Source of the DNA: an uncultured Clostridia bacterium
Lineage (GTDB): Bacteria; Bacillota_A; Clostridia; TANB77; CAG-508
DNA: 8,073 nucleotides
Direction: 5' to 3'
NCBI GenBank assembly: GCA_944390995.1
Contig: CALXSA010000048.1
Coordinates: forward strand, 1-8,073
Below are positions 1 through 4,963 of this stretch, in pieces (position 1 is the first letter of the stretch; the number at the start of each line of letters is the position of its first letter). Below the pieces are notes generated by a model. It made no database searches, was not told the origin of the DNA, and saw nothing but the letters and a program-made list of their open reading frames with translations. The translations under genes were made by a program, and so were the position numbers.

Positions 1-7
1 GTGCCAT
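1..7 (-). CDS. Start of a gene truncated by the window edge
   Basis: Only the first two codons (ATG GCA, Met-Ala) and one further base are present, so the product cannot be named. The start is supported by a perfect AGGAGGG ribosome binding site at 14-20, six bases upstream, and a consensus sigma-A promoter at 68-96. The gene runs leftward out of the window. It has its own promoter and lies beyond the strong terminator of the cell-wall hydrolase gene, so it is a separate transcription unit. Confidence 0.6.
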
Positions 8-13
8 TTTTAT

Positions 14-20
14 CCCTCCT
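14..20 (-). promoter_or_regulatory. Shine-Dalgarno site of the left-edge gene
   Basis: On the minus strand this reads AGGAGGG, six bases before an ATG at 7-5. It is the main evidence that a gene starts at the edge. Confidence 0.7.
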
Positions 21-67
21 TATGCGTATTTATCTATATTATTTTCTCTTTCTTAAGTCACTTATAT

Positions 68-96
68 ATTATACAAACTAAAAGGCTGTTTGTCAA
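68..96 (-). promoter_or_regulatory. Consensus sigma-A promoter for the left-edge gene
   Basis: The -35 is TTGACA (91-96) and the -10 is TATAAT (68-73), with exactly 17 bases between. Both hexamers match consensus fully. Transcription would start near 61, giving a leader of about 54 bases to the ATG at 7. Such a strong match suggests high vegetative expression, which is an inference. Confidence 0.85.
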
Positions 97-116
97 GGGT
101 TTTTATTAAATTTGCC

Positions 117-158
117 AAAAAACGAGCTGGCAGTACTCTTACATACTGACAGCTCGTT
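117..158 (-). terminator. Rho-independent terminator of the cell-wall hydrolase gene
   Basis: The arms at 121-135 and 144-158 pair over 15 positions with a single mismatch around an 8-base loop. On the minus strand the stem is followed at once by a run of six T (117-122). It lies 14 bases past the stop codon at 173-175 and separates this gene from the promoter at 68-96. Confidence 0.92.
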
Positions 159-172
159 TCGAAAGGTGGGAA

Positions 173-982
173 TTATCCTCTTTCTCTGTAGAATGCCGTG
201 CCATCGATTTGGCACATTGCTGGAACACTTGCCCTTGCTGCAAGCTCTTCTTCGCTTACTGCCTCAGGTGCAAAGAAGTAAAGTGGCTCACCTCCAAGCA
301 TTCCTGTAACATACGATCCAGCGCCCTCGTCAATTGCCTTGTGCACTGCACTTAGGCACTCAGCAGCCATTTCATCGGTTACAACCACTTGCTCATCTTT
401 TGTAATCCGATAGATTTGACCACCAATTGCTGGGGTAAATTGGTCTTCTGCAAAAATTGTTTCTTCAATTGTCTTCCCCCACTCTTTGCTTCTAGCCAAT
501 ACTGTGGCAGCTACCGCTTGGCGAGCTTCTTCACCGCATATACCAGCTTCTGCATATGTTATGCGAGTGAGTAAGCTGATATCTTCTGCTGTATAACCAC
601 CATAGCCTTCGAAGATTGTACCTTCATTTTGACCATTTTCAGATGCTGTTTGTTCATCGCTGTCTACTTTTAAAGTCTCATTTGTGGAAATATCTTCCGA
701 AGTTTCCACTGCCTCTGACTCTTGCTCTACATAAACATTCTCTCCTGTTACATCTGATGTAGCATAAGTTATGTTTACGCTTTCTGCAGTCGTCTCTGGG
801 AAAGTCCTTTTGGTCATTTCTGGCACCGAGTCACTTGTAGTTTTTTGCTCTGTATTGCTGGTGATTGAAGTATCTACATCCATAGTCATCGCCTTTGCGA
901 TGTACCGTCCAGAAATAATGAAGCAAACCAATGCCACTAAGAGCATTCTTCTAACAAGCTTAATCCGTTTTGCATAACTCAT
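173..982 (-). CDS. Secreted SleB/CwlJ-type cell-wall hydrolase
   Basis: This 269-residue protein probably cleaves peptidoglycan outside the membrane. Residues 1-12 are basic and 13-31 form a signal sequence or membrane anchor. Residues 33-125 are a Thr/Ser/Glu-rich, low-complexity linker. Residues 133-267 match the Hydrolase_2 (SleB/CwlJ) domain: ITYAEAG at 141-147, with Glu145 as the likely catalytic acid, then EEARQAVAATVLARS, QFTPAIGGQI at 181-190, LYFFAP at 234-239 and a terminal AFYRERG. The usual family ending IGNHxFY reads IDGTAFY here, so the customary His is absent. The ATG at 982 follows AAAGG and a strong promoter (1022-1050), and a good terminator follows the gene. Sampled 60-base lines of the gene are 40-52% G+C, against 27-33% in sampled lines of ftsX and ftsE. 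SleB proteins act in spore germination, but related domains also serve in growth, and the sigma-A promoter favours vegetative use. Family certain, role not. Confidence 0.85.
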   Translation of the reverse strand: MSYAKRIKLVRRMLLVALVCFIISGRYIAKAMTMDVDTSITSNTEQKTTSDSVPEMTKRTFPETTAESVNITYATSDVTGENVYVEQESEAVETSEDISTNETLKVDSDEQTASENGQNEGTIFEGYGGYTAEDISLLTRITYAEAGICGEEARQAVAATVLARSKEWGKTIEETIFAEDQFTPAIGGQIYRITKDEQVVVTDEMAAECLSAVHKAIDEGAGSYVTGMLGGEPLYFFAPEAVSEEELAARASVPAMCQIDGTAFYRERG

Positions 983-1021
983 GATGTCTTACAACCTTTC
1001 TTTTTAAAAGTAATTATGTTA

Positions 1022-1050
1022 ATTATAGCACTTTTTGCCACAAATTTCAA
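1022..1050 (-). promoter_or_regulatory. Sigma-A promoter of the SleB-like gene
   Basis: TTGAAA (1045-1050) and TATAAT (1022-1027) are separated by 17 bases. The start point would be near 1015, giving a leader of about 33 bases before the ATG at 982. It is a vegetative promoter type; I see no obvious sigma-G-like sequence, though those are hard to judge by eye. Confidence 0.8.
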
Positions 1051-1108
1051 ATTTACAATGAAGCCAAAATAATTTTTCTATAATTGAATACATTATTTTT
1101 TTAGTTTT

Positions 1109-1393
1109 TTATATATCCATATTGTAGACATTTGTTAAAGGGTCAGCGATGTCACCATTTACTATGTCATGCACTATTTTCCAACGATATACTAATAAAA
1201 CTGCTATTCCTACAATAATTAGCACAGCAAAAATTATTAGAATTATTTTGATAATCTTGTTAGCTATTTCAATCTTTTTTGTTGTCTCTTTTCCCTTTTT
1301 ATTTTCATCATATATGTCTACTCCATAAGTTTCAACATAATTTAAATTCTTTTCTTTCCATTCTCTTAGTTCTTCTTCATCTTTTTTATCCAT
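1109..1393 (-). CDS. Small single-helix membrane protein, function unknown
   Basis: I do not recognise this 94-residue protein. Residues 1-45 are very hydrophilic and charged (MDKKDEEELREWKEK at the start, NKKGKETTKK at 31-40). One hydrophobic helix spans about 47-69, and a short tail of about 25 residues follows, beginning with RWK. Basic residues flank both sides of the helix, so orientation is uncertain. It is probably a real gene: the ATG at 1393 lies six bases after AAGGAG, a possible promoter lies at 1426-1454, and composition is AT-rich like the chromosome around it. It stands between the tRNA operon and the SleB-like gene, each with its own promoter, so nothing in the context points to a function. 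Confidence 0.75.
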   Translation of the reverse strand: MDKKDEEELREWKEKNLNYVETYGVDIYDENKKGKETTKKIEIANKIIKIILIIFAVLIIVGIAVLLVYRWKIVHDIVNGDIADPLTNVYNMDI

Positions 1394-1425
1394 TGTTTAC
1401 TCCTTGTAATATATTTGTTTATTTA

Positions 1426-1454
1426 ATTTTATATTATTAATTTAGATTTTACAA
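1426..1454 (-). promoter_or_regulatory. Possible promoter of the small membrane protein gene
   Basis: TTGTAA (1449-1454) and TAAAAT (1426-1431) lie 17 bases apart, about 33 bases before the ATG. The -10 matches consensus at five of six positions and the -35 at four of six. In DNA this AT-rich such matches arise by chance fairly often. Confidence 0.5.
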
Positions 1455-1486
1455 GGGGTTGTTAATTTTTTACTACTCTGCTGGTT

Positions 1487-1515
1487 GTGTCAAACAGGAG
1501 CGTCCCTTTTGACAC
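1487..1515 (-). repeat. REP-like short hairpin
   Basis: GTGTCAAA (1487-1494) and TTTGACAC (1508-1515) form an eight-base perfect stem, with an inner GGA/TCC pairing around GCG. On the minus strand it contains AAAAGGGACGCTCC. This resembles short repeats of the form TGTCAAAnGGGACGGTTC that I recall as scattered in clostridial genomes, sometimes linked to REP-associated Y1 transposases. That link is from memory. The last bases of the window (8061-8073) look like part of another copy. Confidence 0.5.
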
Positions 1516-1545
1516 CTTTTAATTAAGACCCTTTTAGGTAAAATG

Positions 1546-1567
1546 AAAAGCCTATATATAGGCTTTT
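1546..1567 (-). terminator. Terminator of the tRNA operon, probably bidirectional
   Basis: A perfect 22-base palindrome with arms AAAAGCC and GGCTTTT around TATATATA. It lies 25 bases past the 3' end of tRNA-Phe. The minus-strand reading ends in TTTT and the plus-strand reading in TTTTT, so it could stop transcription either way. A direct repeat of one half (TATATATAGGCTTT) lies next to it at 1572-1585. Confidence 0.75.
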
Positions 1568-1592
1568 TGCGTATATATAGGCTTTAATTTAA

Positions 1593-1668
1593 TGGTGCCT
1601 TGAAGTGGAATCGAACCACTGACACAGGGATTTTCAGTCCCTTGCTCTACCGACTGAGCTATCAAGGC
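1593..1668 (-). tRNA. tRNA-Phe (anticodon GAA)
   Basis: A 76-base cloverleaf. The acceptor arm GCCTTGA pairs with TCAAGGC, the D stem GCTC with GAGC, the anticodon stem AGGGA with TCCCT around CTGAAAA (anticodon GAA), and the T stem AGTGG with CCACT around TTCGATT. The discriminator is A and CCA is encoded. It is the last gene of the Val-Asp-Phe operon. Confidence 0.97.
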
Positions 1669-1736
1669 ATTTATTAATGATTATTTAAAAGATTCAAATT
1701 AATGAAAGAAATGATTACTATGCCTTATATAATATT

Positions 1737-1767
1737 AAATAGTAAAAACCAGAGATTTTTACTATTT
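1737..1767 (-). other. Stem-loop between tRNA-Asp and tRNA-Phe
   Basis: A perfect 12-base stem (1737-1748 with 1756-1767, AAATAGTAAAAA and its complement) with a 7-base loop begins six bases past the 3' end of tRNA-Asp. On the minus strand the stem ends TTTTTACTATTT and no clean T run follows. It could be a partial terminator or a processing signal that sets how much tRNA-Phe is made. The stem is nearly all A-T and therefore weak per base pair. Confidence 0.55.
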
Positions 1768-1772
1768 TAATA

Positions 1773-1849
1773 TGGCGACCCGAAACGGGCTCGAACCGTC
1801 GACCTCTAGCGTGACAGGCTAGCGTTCTAACCAACTGAACTACCGGGCC
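1773..1849 (-). tRNA. tRNA-Asp (anticodon GTC)
   Basis: A 77-base cloverleaf. The acceptor arm GGCCCGG pairs with TCGGGTC (two G-T wobbles). The anticodon stem CTAGC/GCTAG encloses CTGTCAC (anticodon GTC), and the T arm GACGG/CCGTT encloses TTCGAGC. The discriminator is G, as usual for Asp, and CCA is encoded. It lies only 10 bases after tRNA-Val, so the two are cut from one transcript. Confidence 0.97.
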
Positions 1850-1859
1850 ATATAAAAGG

Positions 1860-1935
1860 TGGTGGTCGCTATAGGGCTCGAACCTATGACCCTCTGCTTG
1901 TAAGGCAGATGCTCTCCCAGCTGAGCTAAGCGACC
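1860..1935 (-). tRNA. tRNA-Val (anticodon TAC)
   Basis: A 76-base cloverleaf. The acceptor arm GGTCGCT pairs with AGCGACC, the D stem GCTC with GAGC, the anticodon stem TCTGC with GCAGA around CTTACAA (anticodon TAC), and the T stem ATAGG with CCTAT around TTCGAGC. The discriminator is A and CCA is encoded. It is the first gene of the tRNA operon, just downstream of a strong promoter. Confidence 0.97.
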
Positions 1936-1953
1936 TCGTCTTTCGACTTTCTT

Positions 1954-1982
1954 AGTATACTAAAATTTTTATAAATTGTCAA
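1954..1982 (-). promoter_or_regulatory. Promoter of the Val-Asp-Phe tRNA operon
   Basis: TTGACA (1977-1982, full consensus) and TATACT (1954-1959, five of six) with a 17-base spacer. Transcription would begin about 12 bases before tRNA-Val. Upstream, 1983-2010 is almost pure A and T with T and A runs, as in UP elements that boost stable RNA promoters; that last point is an inference. Confidence 0.88.
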
Positions 1983-2010
1983 CAGTTTTTTTAAAAAAAT
2001 ATTAAAAACT
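1983..2010 (-). promoter_or_regulatory. A/T-run tract upstream of the tRNA promoter (possible UP element)
   Basis: Runs of seven T and seven A directly abut the -35 hexamer. Its ends, AGTTTTT and AAAAACT, can also pair, so on the transcript leaving ctp it might act as a weak terminator. Neither role is proven. Confidence 0.4.
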
Positions 2011-2014
2011 TTGT

Positions 2015-2024
2015 GACTTATTGT
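2015..2024 (+). repeat. Left direct repeat flanking the inverted-repeat element
   Basis: GACTTATTGT, identical to 2234-2243. It is a candidate target site duplication. Because GT is also the first two bases of the element tip, the true duplication may be only eight bases. Confidence 0.5.
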
Positions 2025-2233
2025 TACTATTCACAGCTAATTGTCTTTTAAAACTACAATATATATTCCAGAGATTTTAGCGAGCGGAGCTGACTGAGGC
2101 TCAATAAACTAGTGTCTTTATCATAGAAGCGAAAGTTGGAGCGTGCGAGCGCTGAGCGCAAGCGAACCGCGAAGGAAACGCGGAGGAATGTATATTGTAG
2201 CTTAAGTAATAAAATTAAACTGTGAATTATAAC
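2023..2233. mobile_element. MITE-like inverted-repeat element with structured core
   Basis: This stretch has no gene. Its ends are imperfect inverted repeats of nearly 50 bases (2023-2069 and 2185-2233). The tips read GTTAnnATTCACAG on both strands (12 of 14 equal), and the inner 16 bases, CTACAATATATATTCC, pair with 2185-2200 with one wobble. The core (2070-2184) is much richer in G+C and repeats AGCGAG/AGCGAA-like words; CCGCG and CGCGG form a small hairpin at 2167-2183. Identical flanks GACTTATTGT (2015-2024 and 2234-2243) look like a target duplication of 8-10 bases. No transposase is encoded, as expected of a MITE moved in trans. It abuts the ctp stop codon, so its long hairpin could end or stabilise that transcript. 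A structured RNA is the alternative. Confidence 0.55.
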
Positions 2234-2243
2234 GACTTATTGT
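2234..2243 (+). repeat. Right direct repeat flanking the inverted-repeat element
   Basis: GACTTATTGT, identical to 2015-2024. It contains the ctp stop codon (2237-2239), so an insertion here with target duplication would leave the reading frame of ctp intact. Confidence 0.5.
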
Positions 2244-3451
2244 AACAGCTCTTCCATTGCCCTTTTAATCTGTGTATCATTATCTAAGTCCAATGTTCCT
2301 AGGAATAAGTAGTCATCTACTTTTATGTCTGGTTCTACACCTATTTTATTAATTGTATTGTGATTTGGTGTAAAATATTCATTTGTTGTTATTTTTATTC
2401 CACTTCCGTCTGTTAATGGATATAAGGTTTGTATAACACCTTTACCATATGTTGTATTACCAATTAATGTAGCGTTTTCAACATTTTCTTTTAATATGCC
2501 CGCTAAAATTTCTGATGCACTTGCTGAATATTCATTTACAAGAAGAACTATAGGCATTGTTATAGTTTTATCTTCTTCAGCTTTTATAACTTCTTCCTCA
2601 CCATTTTTGTCTGATTCTATTAATAGGGTTTGCCCTTTATCTGTCATCATTTCTGCTATATCAAGTGATTCATCTACTATTCCACCGCCATTATTTCTTA
2701 TGTCAATTATTAATGATGTTATTCCTTGGTTAGCTAAATCATTGTATGCTTCTTCAAATTGAGATGATACATCACCTTCAAAACTTGAAATGTAAATATA
2801 TCCTATATTGTTTTCTAACTTCTGTGATGTAACGTGTTTTACTTCTACTGTTTTTCTTTCTATTTCAAAGCTTAATTCTTCTCCATCTCTTAAAATACCT
2901 ATTGTGACTTTAGTTCCTTCTACTCCTTTTATGCTATTAGTTATGGTGTCATAGTCGTCACCATTACATTCTACTCCATCAACGCTTGTTATTATGTCAC
3001 CTGTTTTCAACCCTGCTACTTGTGCTGGAGAATCTGGTATTGTTCCATAAACTAAAATTGTGTTGTTTTCTGTATCTTTTGTAATATATACACCTATTCC
3101 AACAAATTCGCCTTCTATGTCTTCTGTAAAACTTGACATTTCATCTACTGTTAAATATTCTGTATATTCATCATTTAAACCTGATACATATCCTTTAATT
3201 GCTCCGTCTATTAAGTCGTTTTCGTCTATTTCACCTATGTATTCTTGGTCTATTTTATTTCTTATAACAGATAGTTTTGCTGACAAACTACTAGATTTGG
3301 CTGCATTTCCTATGGCACTTTCTGTTGAACTAAGCTCAGCACTACCATATATCCATACTATAGTTACTATAGATGTTATTATTGCAGTAGCAATAATAGT
3401 CATAATTGTTTTATATATTGAATTGCCTTGTTTTTTCTTGTTTATATTCAT
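2237..3451 (-). CDS. S41 C-terminal processing protease (CtpA/CtpB type)
   Basis: This 404-residue serine protease is anchored in the membrane with its bulk outside the cell. Residues 1-14 are polar and basic, 15-35 form a membrane helix, and about 55-105 hold the helical lead-in with GYVSGLNDEYTEYL. A PDZ domain spans roughly 110-195 (GIGVYI at 118-123, GLKTGDIITSVDGV at 147-160), and the S41 core runs from about 215 to 378. The Ser-Lys-Gln catalytic residues are in place: Ser311 in SASASEI, Lys337 and Gln341 in TTYGKGVIQ. Length fits the family. The ATG at 3451 is chosen because AAAGGAG stands four bases ahead of it; an in-frame ATG at 3496 has no such site. CtpB of B. subtilis lies beside ftsEX and cleaves SpoIVFA in sporulation; here substrates may be envelope proteins or the upstream hydrolases, which is inference. 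Confidence 0.93.
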   Translation of the reverse strand: MNINKKKQGNSIYKTIMTIIATAIITSIVTIVWIYGSAELSSTESAIGNAAKSSSLSAKLSVIRNKIDQEYIGEIDENDLIDGAIKGYVSGLNDEYTEYLTVDEMSSFTEDIEGEFVGIGVYITKDTENNTILVYGTIPDSPAQVAGLKTGDIITSVDGVECNGDDYDTITNSIKGVEGTKVTIGILRDGEELSFEIERKTVEVKHVTSQKLENNIGYIYISSFEGDVSSQFEEAYNDLANQGITSLIIDIRNNGGGIVDESLDIAEMMTDKGQTLLIESDKNGEEEVIKAEEDKTITMPIVLLVNEYSASASEILAGILKENVENATLIGNTTYGKGVIQTLYPLTDGSGIKITTNEYFTPNHNTINKIGVEPDIKVDDYLFLGTLDLDNDTQIKRAMEELLQ

Positions 3452-3455
3452 ATTT

Positions 3456-3462
3456 CTCCTTT
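3456..3462 (-). promoter_or_regulatory. Ribosome binding site deciding the ctp start
   Basis: AAAGGAG on the minus strand, four bases before the ATG at 3451-3449. It favours this start over the in-frame ATG 45 bases upstream at 3496. Confidence 0.8.
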
Positions 3463-3485
3463 CAAAGTTAACTATCAAATTTCTA

Positions 3486-3501
3486 TTTAATTGCAATTAA
3501 A
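3486..3501. promoter_or_regulatory. Perfect palindrome upstream of ctp
   Basis: TTTAATTGCAATTAAA is fully self-complementary over 16 bases and lies about 35 bases before the ctp start. It could be an operator or a short RNA hairpin. I see no convincing promoter next to it, and AT-rich palindromes arise readily by chance. Confidence 0.3.
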
Positions 3502-3526
3502 ACTAACTTCCATTATAATTGCTACA

Positions 3527-3600
3527 ATTCACAGCTCTGCTTCTTATTCTTAGTTTTAATAAATGTTTTTGAATATTCAAGCGAGCGGAAAGTATTTCTA
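3527..3600 (+). repeat. Degenerate partial relative of the inverted-repeat element
   Basis: ATTCACAGCT (3527-3536) and AGCGAGCGGA (3580-3589) both occur in the full element at 2029-2038 and 2079-2088, in the same order. Their starts are 53 bases apart here and 51-50 bases apart there. The sequence between is only loosely alike, and the right half of the element is missing. It fills most of the gap between the second M23 gene and ctp. Confidence 0.45.
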
Positions 3601-3612
3601 TATTTTCCTTTA

Positions 3613-4839
3613 TTAACTAGCAGATAAATAATTTTTTGGATCAACGTGAGAACCGTTTTCTCTTACTTCAAAGTGAACGTGAGGTCCTGTTGAATTTCCT
3701 GTTGAACCCATTTCCATTATTACGTCACCTTGTTTAACAGTCTCACCAACGCTTTTTAAAAGTTTATCTCCATGGGCATATAGAGTAACAATTTTTACTC
3801 CTTCACTATTTAATCCATGGTCTATCATTACCATATTGCCATATCCACCAGTATTAAAAGCTGAATATATTATTATTCCATCAGCTGCTGCATATACTGG
3901 GTCGCCCGTAGAACCACCAATATCTATTCCATCGTGATTTTTGATTACACCTTGTATAGGATGAAGTCTTGAGCCATATGGAGATGTTATATATGAACTT
4001 TCTAAAGTTGGCCAAATCATTACTCCACCAGAATATTTTAGTTCATATGTTGACCCATTTATGGTATATTGTATTAAATTTTCTAATTCTTCCTGCTGTT
4101 TTTTGTATGTTTCTATTTGAGCATTTAATTGCTTTTCACTTTCAGACAAACTATTTTTTTGATTTTCGTATACCGTTCTTGTATTTGTAAGTACTACGGT
4201 TTGCTTCTCGGCTTCAACTTTTGCTATTTTCATTTGAGCCTTGTCTTCTTCTAGTTCATTATTTATTTTTTCTAATTCTTGTTTGGTTTGTTCTAATTCA
4301 TCAATTGTTTGTGAGTCGATCTCAGCTATTCTTTGTATTGCATAATATTTTGACACAAAGTCTATTATGCTCTTTGAGTTCATTAAAACATCTAAATATT
4401 TAGTTTCTCCATTTTTGTATATAGCAACAAGTCGGCTTTTTAAAAGATTAAGTTTTTTATCATATTTTTCTTGCGCCTCTTGAAGCTGTGCCTCTGACTC
4501 TGCTACCTTTTGTTGTAATTCTTCATACTGACTATTTACTTGATCTAATGTTGCTTGGTATTCGTTTATTTTGTCATCCATTTCTTGAAGTTGCACAACT
4601 GCTTCACTTAGTTCTTCTTGAACATATGTTAATTGTTCTTCAGCTTTTGTAAGTTCTTCTTCAACCTGCTCTTTTTGCTCGTTTAAAGACAATGAATTTA
4701 CTGTATTATTTGAAGTTTCATTTGTGTTCTCGCTTAAAGTAGCTGTATCTTCTGCTGCTCTAACAAAATAGAGGCACGAAGATAATATAAGAGTAGTTAA
4801 AATTAGCACAGTAATTGTCCTAGCTATTTTATTTCTCAT
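3613..4839 (-). CDS. Secreted coiled-coil M23 peptidase, second paralogue
   Basis: This 408-residue protein is probably a peptidoglycan endopeptidase acting in the cell wall. Residues 1-28 are a signal sequence; L-S-S-C at 19-22 fits a lipobox, but the residues after Cys22 are still hydrophobic, so signal peptidase I cleavage near RAA (27-29) is equally possible. A coiled coil follows (about 50-255), containing the PcsB-like conserved block LLKSRLVAIYKNGETKYLDVLMNS (132-155). The M23/LytM domain spans about 280-405. Zinc ligands His302 and Asp306 (HDGID) and His389, with catalytic His356 and His387 (HVH), are all present, unlike degenerate EnvC. The ATG at 4839 follows AGAGGAGG by 11 bases. 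It is 124 bases after its paralogue, and a candidate promoter with a palindrome lies between. A likely partner of FtsEX, by inference. Confidence 0.9.
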   Translation of the reverse strand: MRNKIARTITVLILTTLILSSCLYFVRAAEDTATLSENTNETSNNTVNSLSLNEQKEQVEEELTKAEEQLTYVQEELSEAVVQLQEMDDKINEYQATLDQVNSQYEELQQKVAESEAQLQEAQEKYDKKLNLLKSRLVAIYKNGETKYLDVLMNSKSIIDFVSKYYAIQRIAEIDSQTIDELEQTKQELEKINNELEEDKAQMKIAKVEAEKQTVVLTNTRTVYENQKNSLSESEKQLNAQIETYKKQQEELENLIQYTINGSTYELKYSGGVMIWPTLESSYITSPYGSRLHPIQGVIKNHDGIDIGGSTGDPVYAAADGIIIYSAFNTGGYGNMVMIDHGLNSEGVKIVTLYAHGDKLLKSVGETVKQGDVIMEMGSTGNSTGPHVHFEVRENGSHVDPKNYLSAS

Positions 4840-4865
4840 TAATCTTTTTGCCTCCTCTAGTTTTC

Positions 4866-4894
4866 ATTTTACAATAACTTTTGATAATTTACAA
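4866..4894 (-). promoter_or_regulatory. Possible internal promoter of the second M23 gene
   Basis: TTGTAA (4889-4894) and TAAAAT (4866-4871) are 17 bases apart, the same hexamers and spacing as the possible promoter at 1426-1454. Transcription would start near 4859, just ahead of the Shine-Dalgarno site at 4851-4858. A palindrome (4874-4901) overlaps it. Confidence 0.4.
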
Positions 4895-4901
4895 AAGTTA
4901 T
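4874..4901. promoter_or_regulatory. Inverted repeat between the two M23 genes
   Basis: Perfect 10-base arms, ATAACTTTTG and CAAAAGTTAT, around an 8-base centre. No T run follows on the minus strand, so it is not an ordinary terminator. It covers the -35 hexamer and spacer of the possible promoter at 4866-4894, as an operator would; as RNA it could also be a processing or stabilising hairpin in the operon transcript. Confidence 0.45.
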
Positions 4902-4963
4902 ATATCTAATGTTATGTAGACATAAGTTTTATCACATTTTATCCCATATTGCAACCCAAGGTA

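Noticed and set aside
112..977. Plus-strand open frames opposite the SleB-like gene (112-309, 389-574, 771-977)
   Set aside because: They lie antisense to a gene with a recognised domain, lack ribosome sites and show no protein-like features.
1593..1935. tRNA genes as an integration site for a genomic island on the left
   Set aside because: I found no duplicated tRNA 3' end and no integrase in the window, so the idea has no support here beyond the different base composition of the SleB-like gene.
2070..2184. A CRISPR-like array from the repeated AGCGA words
   Set aside because: The repeats are only 5-7 bases, irregularly spaced and have no unique spacers.
2023..2233. A riboswitch or T-box in the structured intergenic region
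   Set aside because: No T-box or known riboswitch signature was recognised. The region lies downstream of ctp, and the gene that follows it is a tRNA operon with its own promoter, so a mobile element fits better.
3452..3496. Longer ctp start at 3496 (15 extra residues)
   Set aside because: No ribosome site precedes it, whereas AAAGGAG is correctly placed for the ATG at 3451, and the extra residues would put a polar stretch before a normal anchor.
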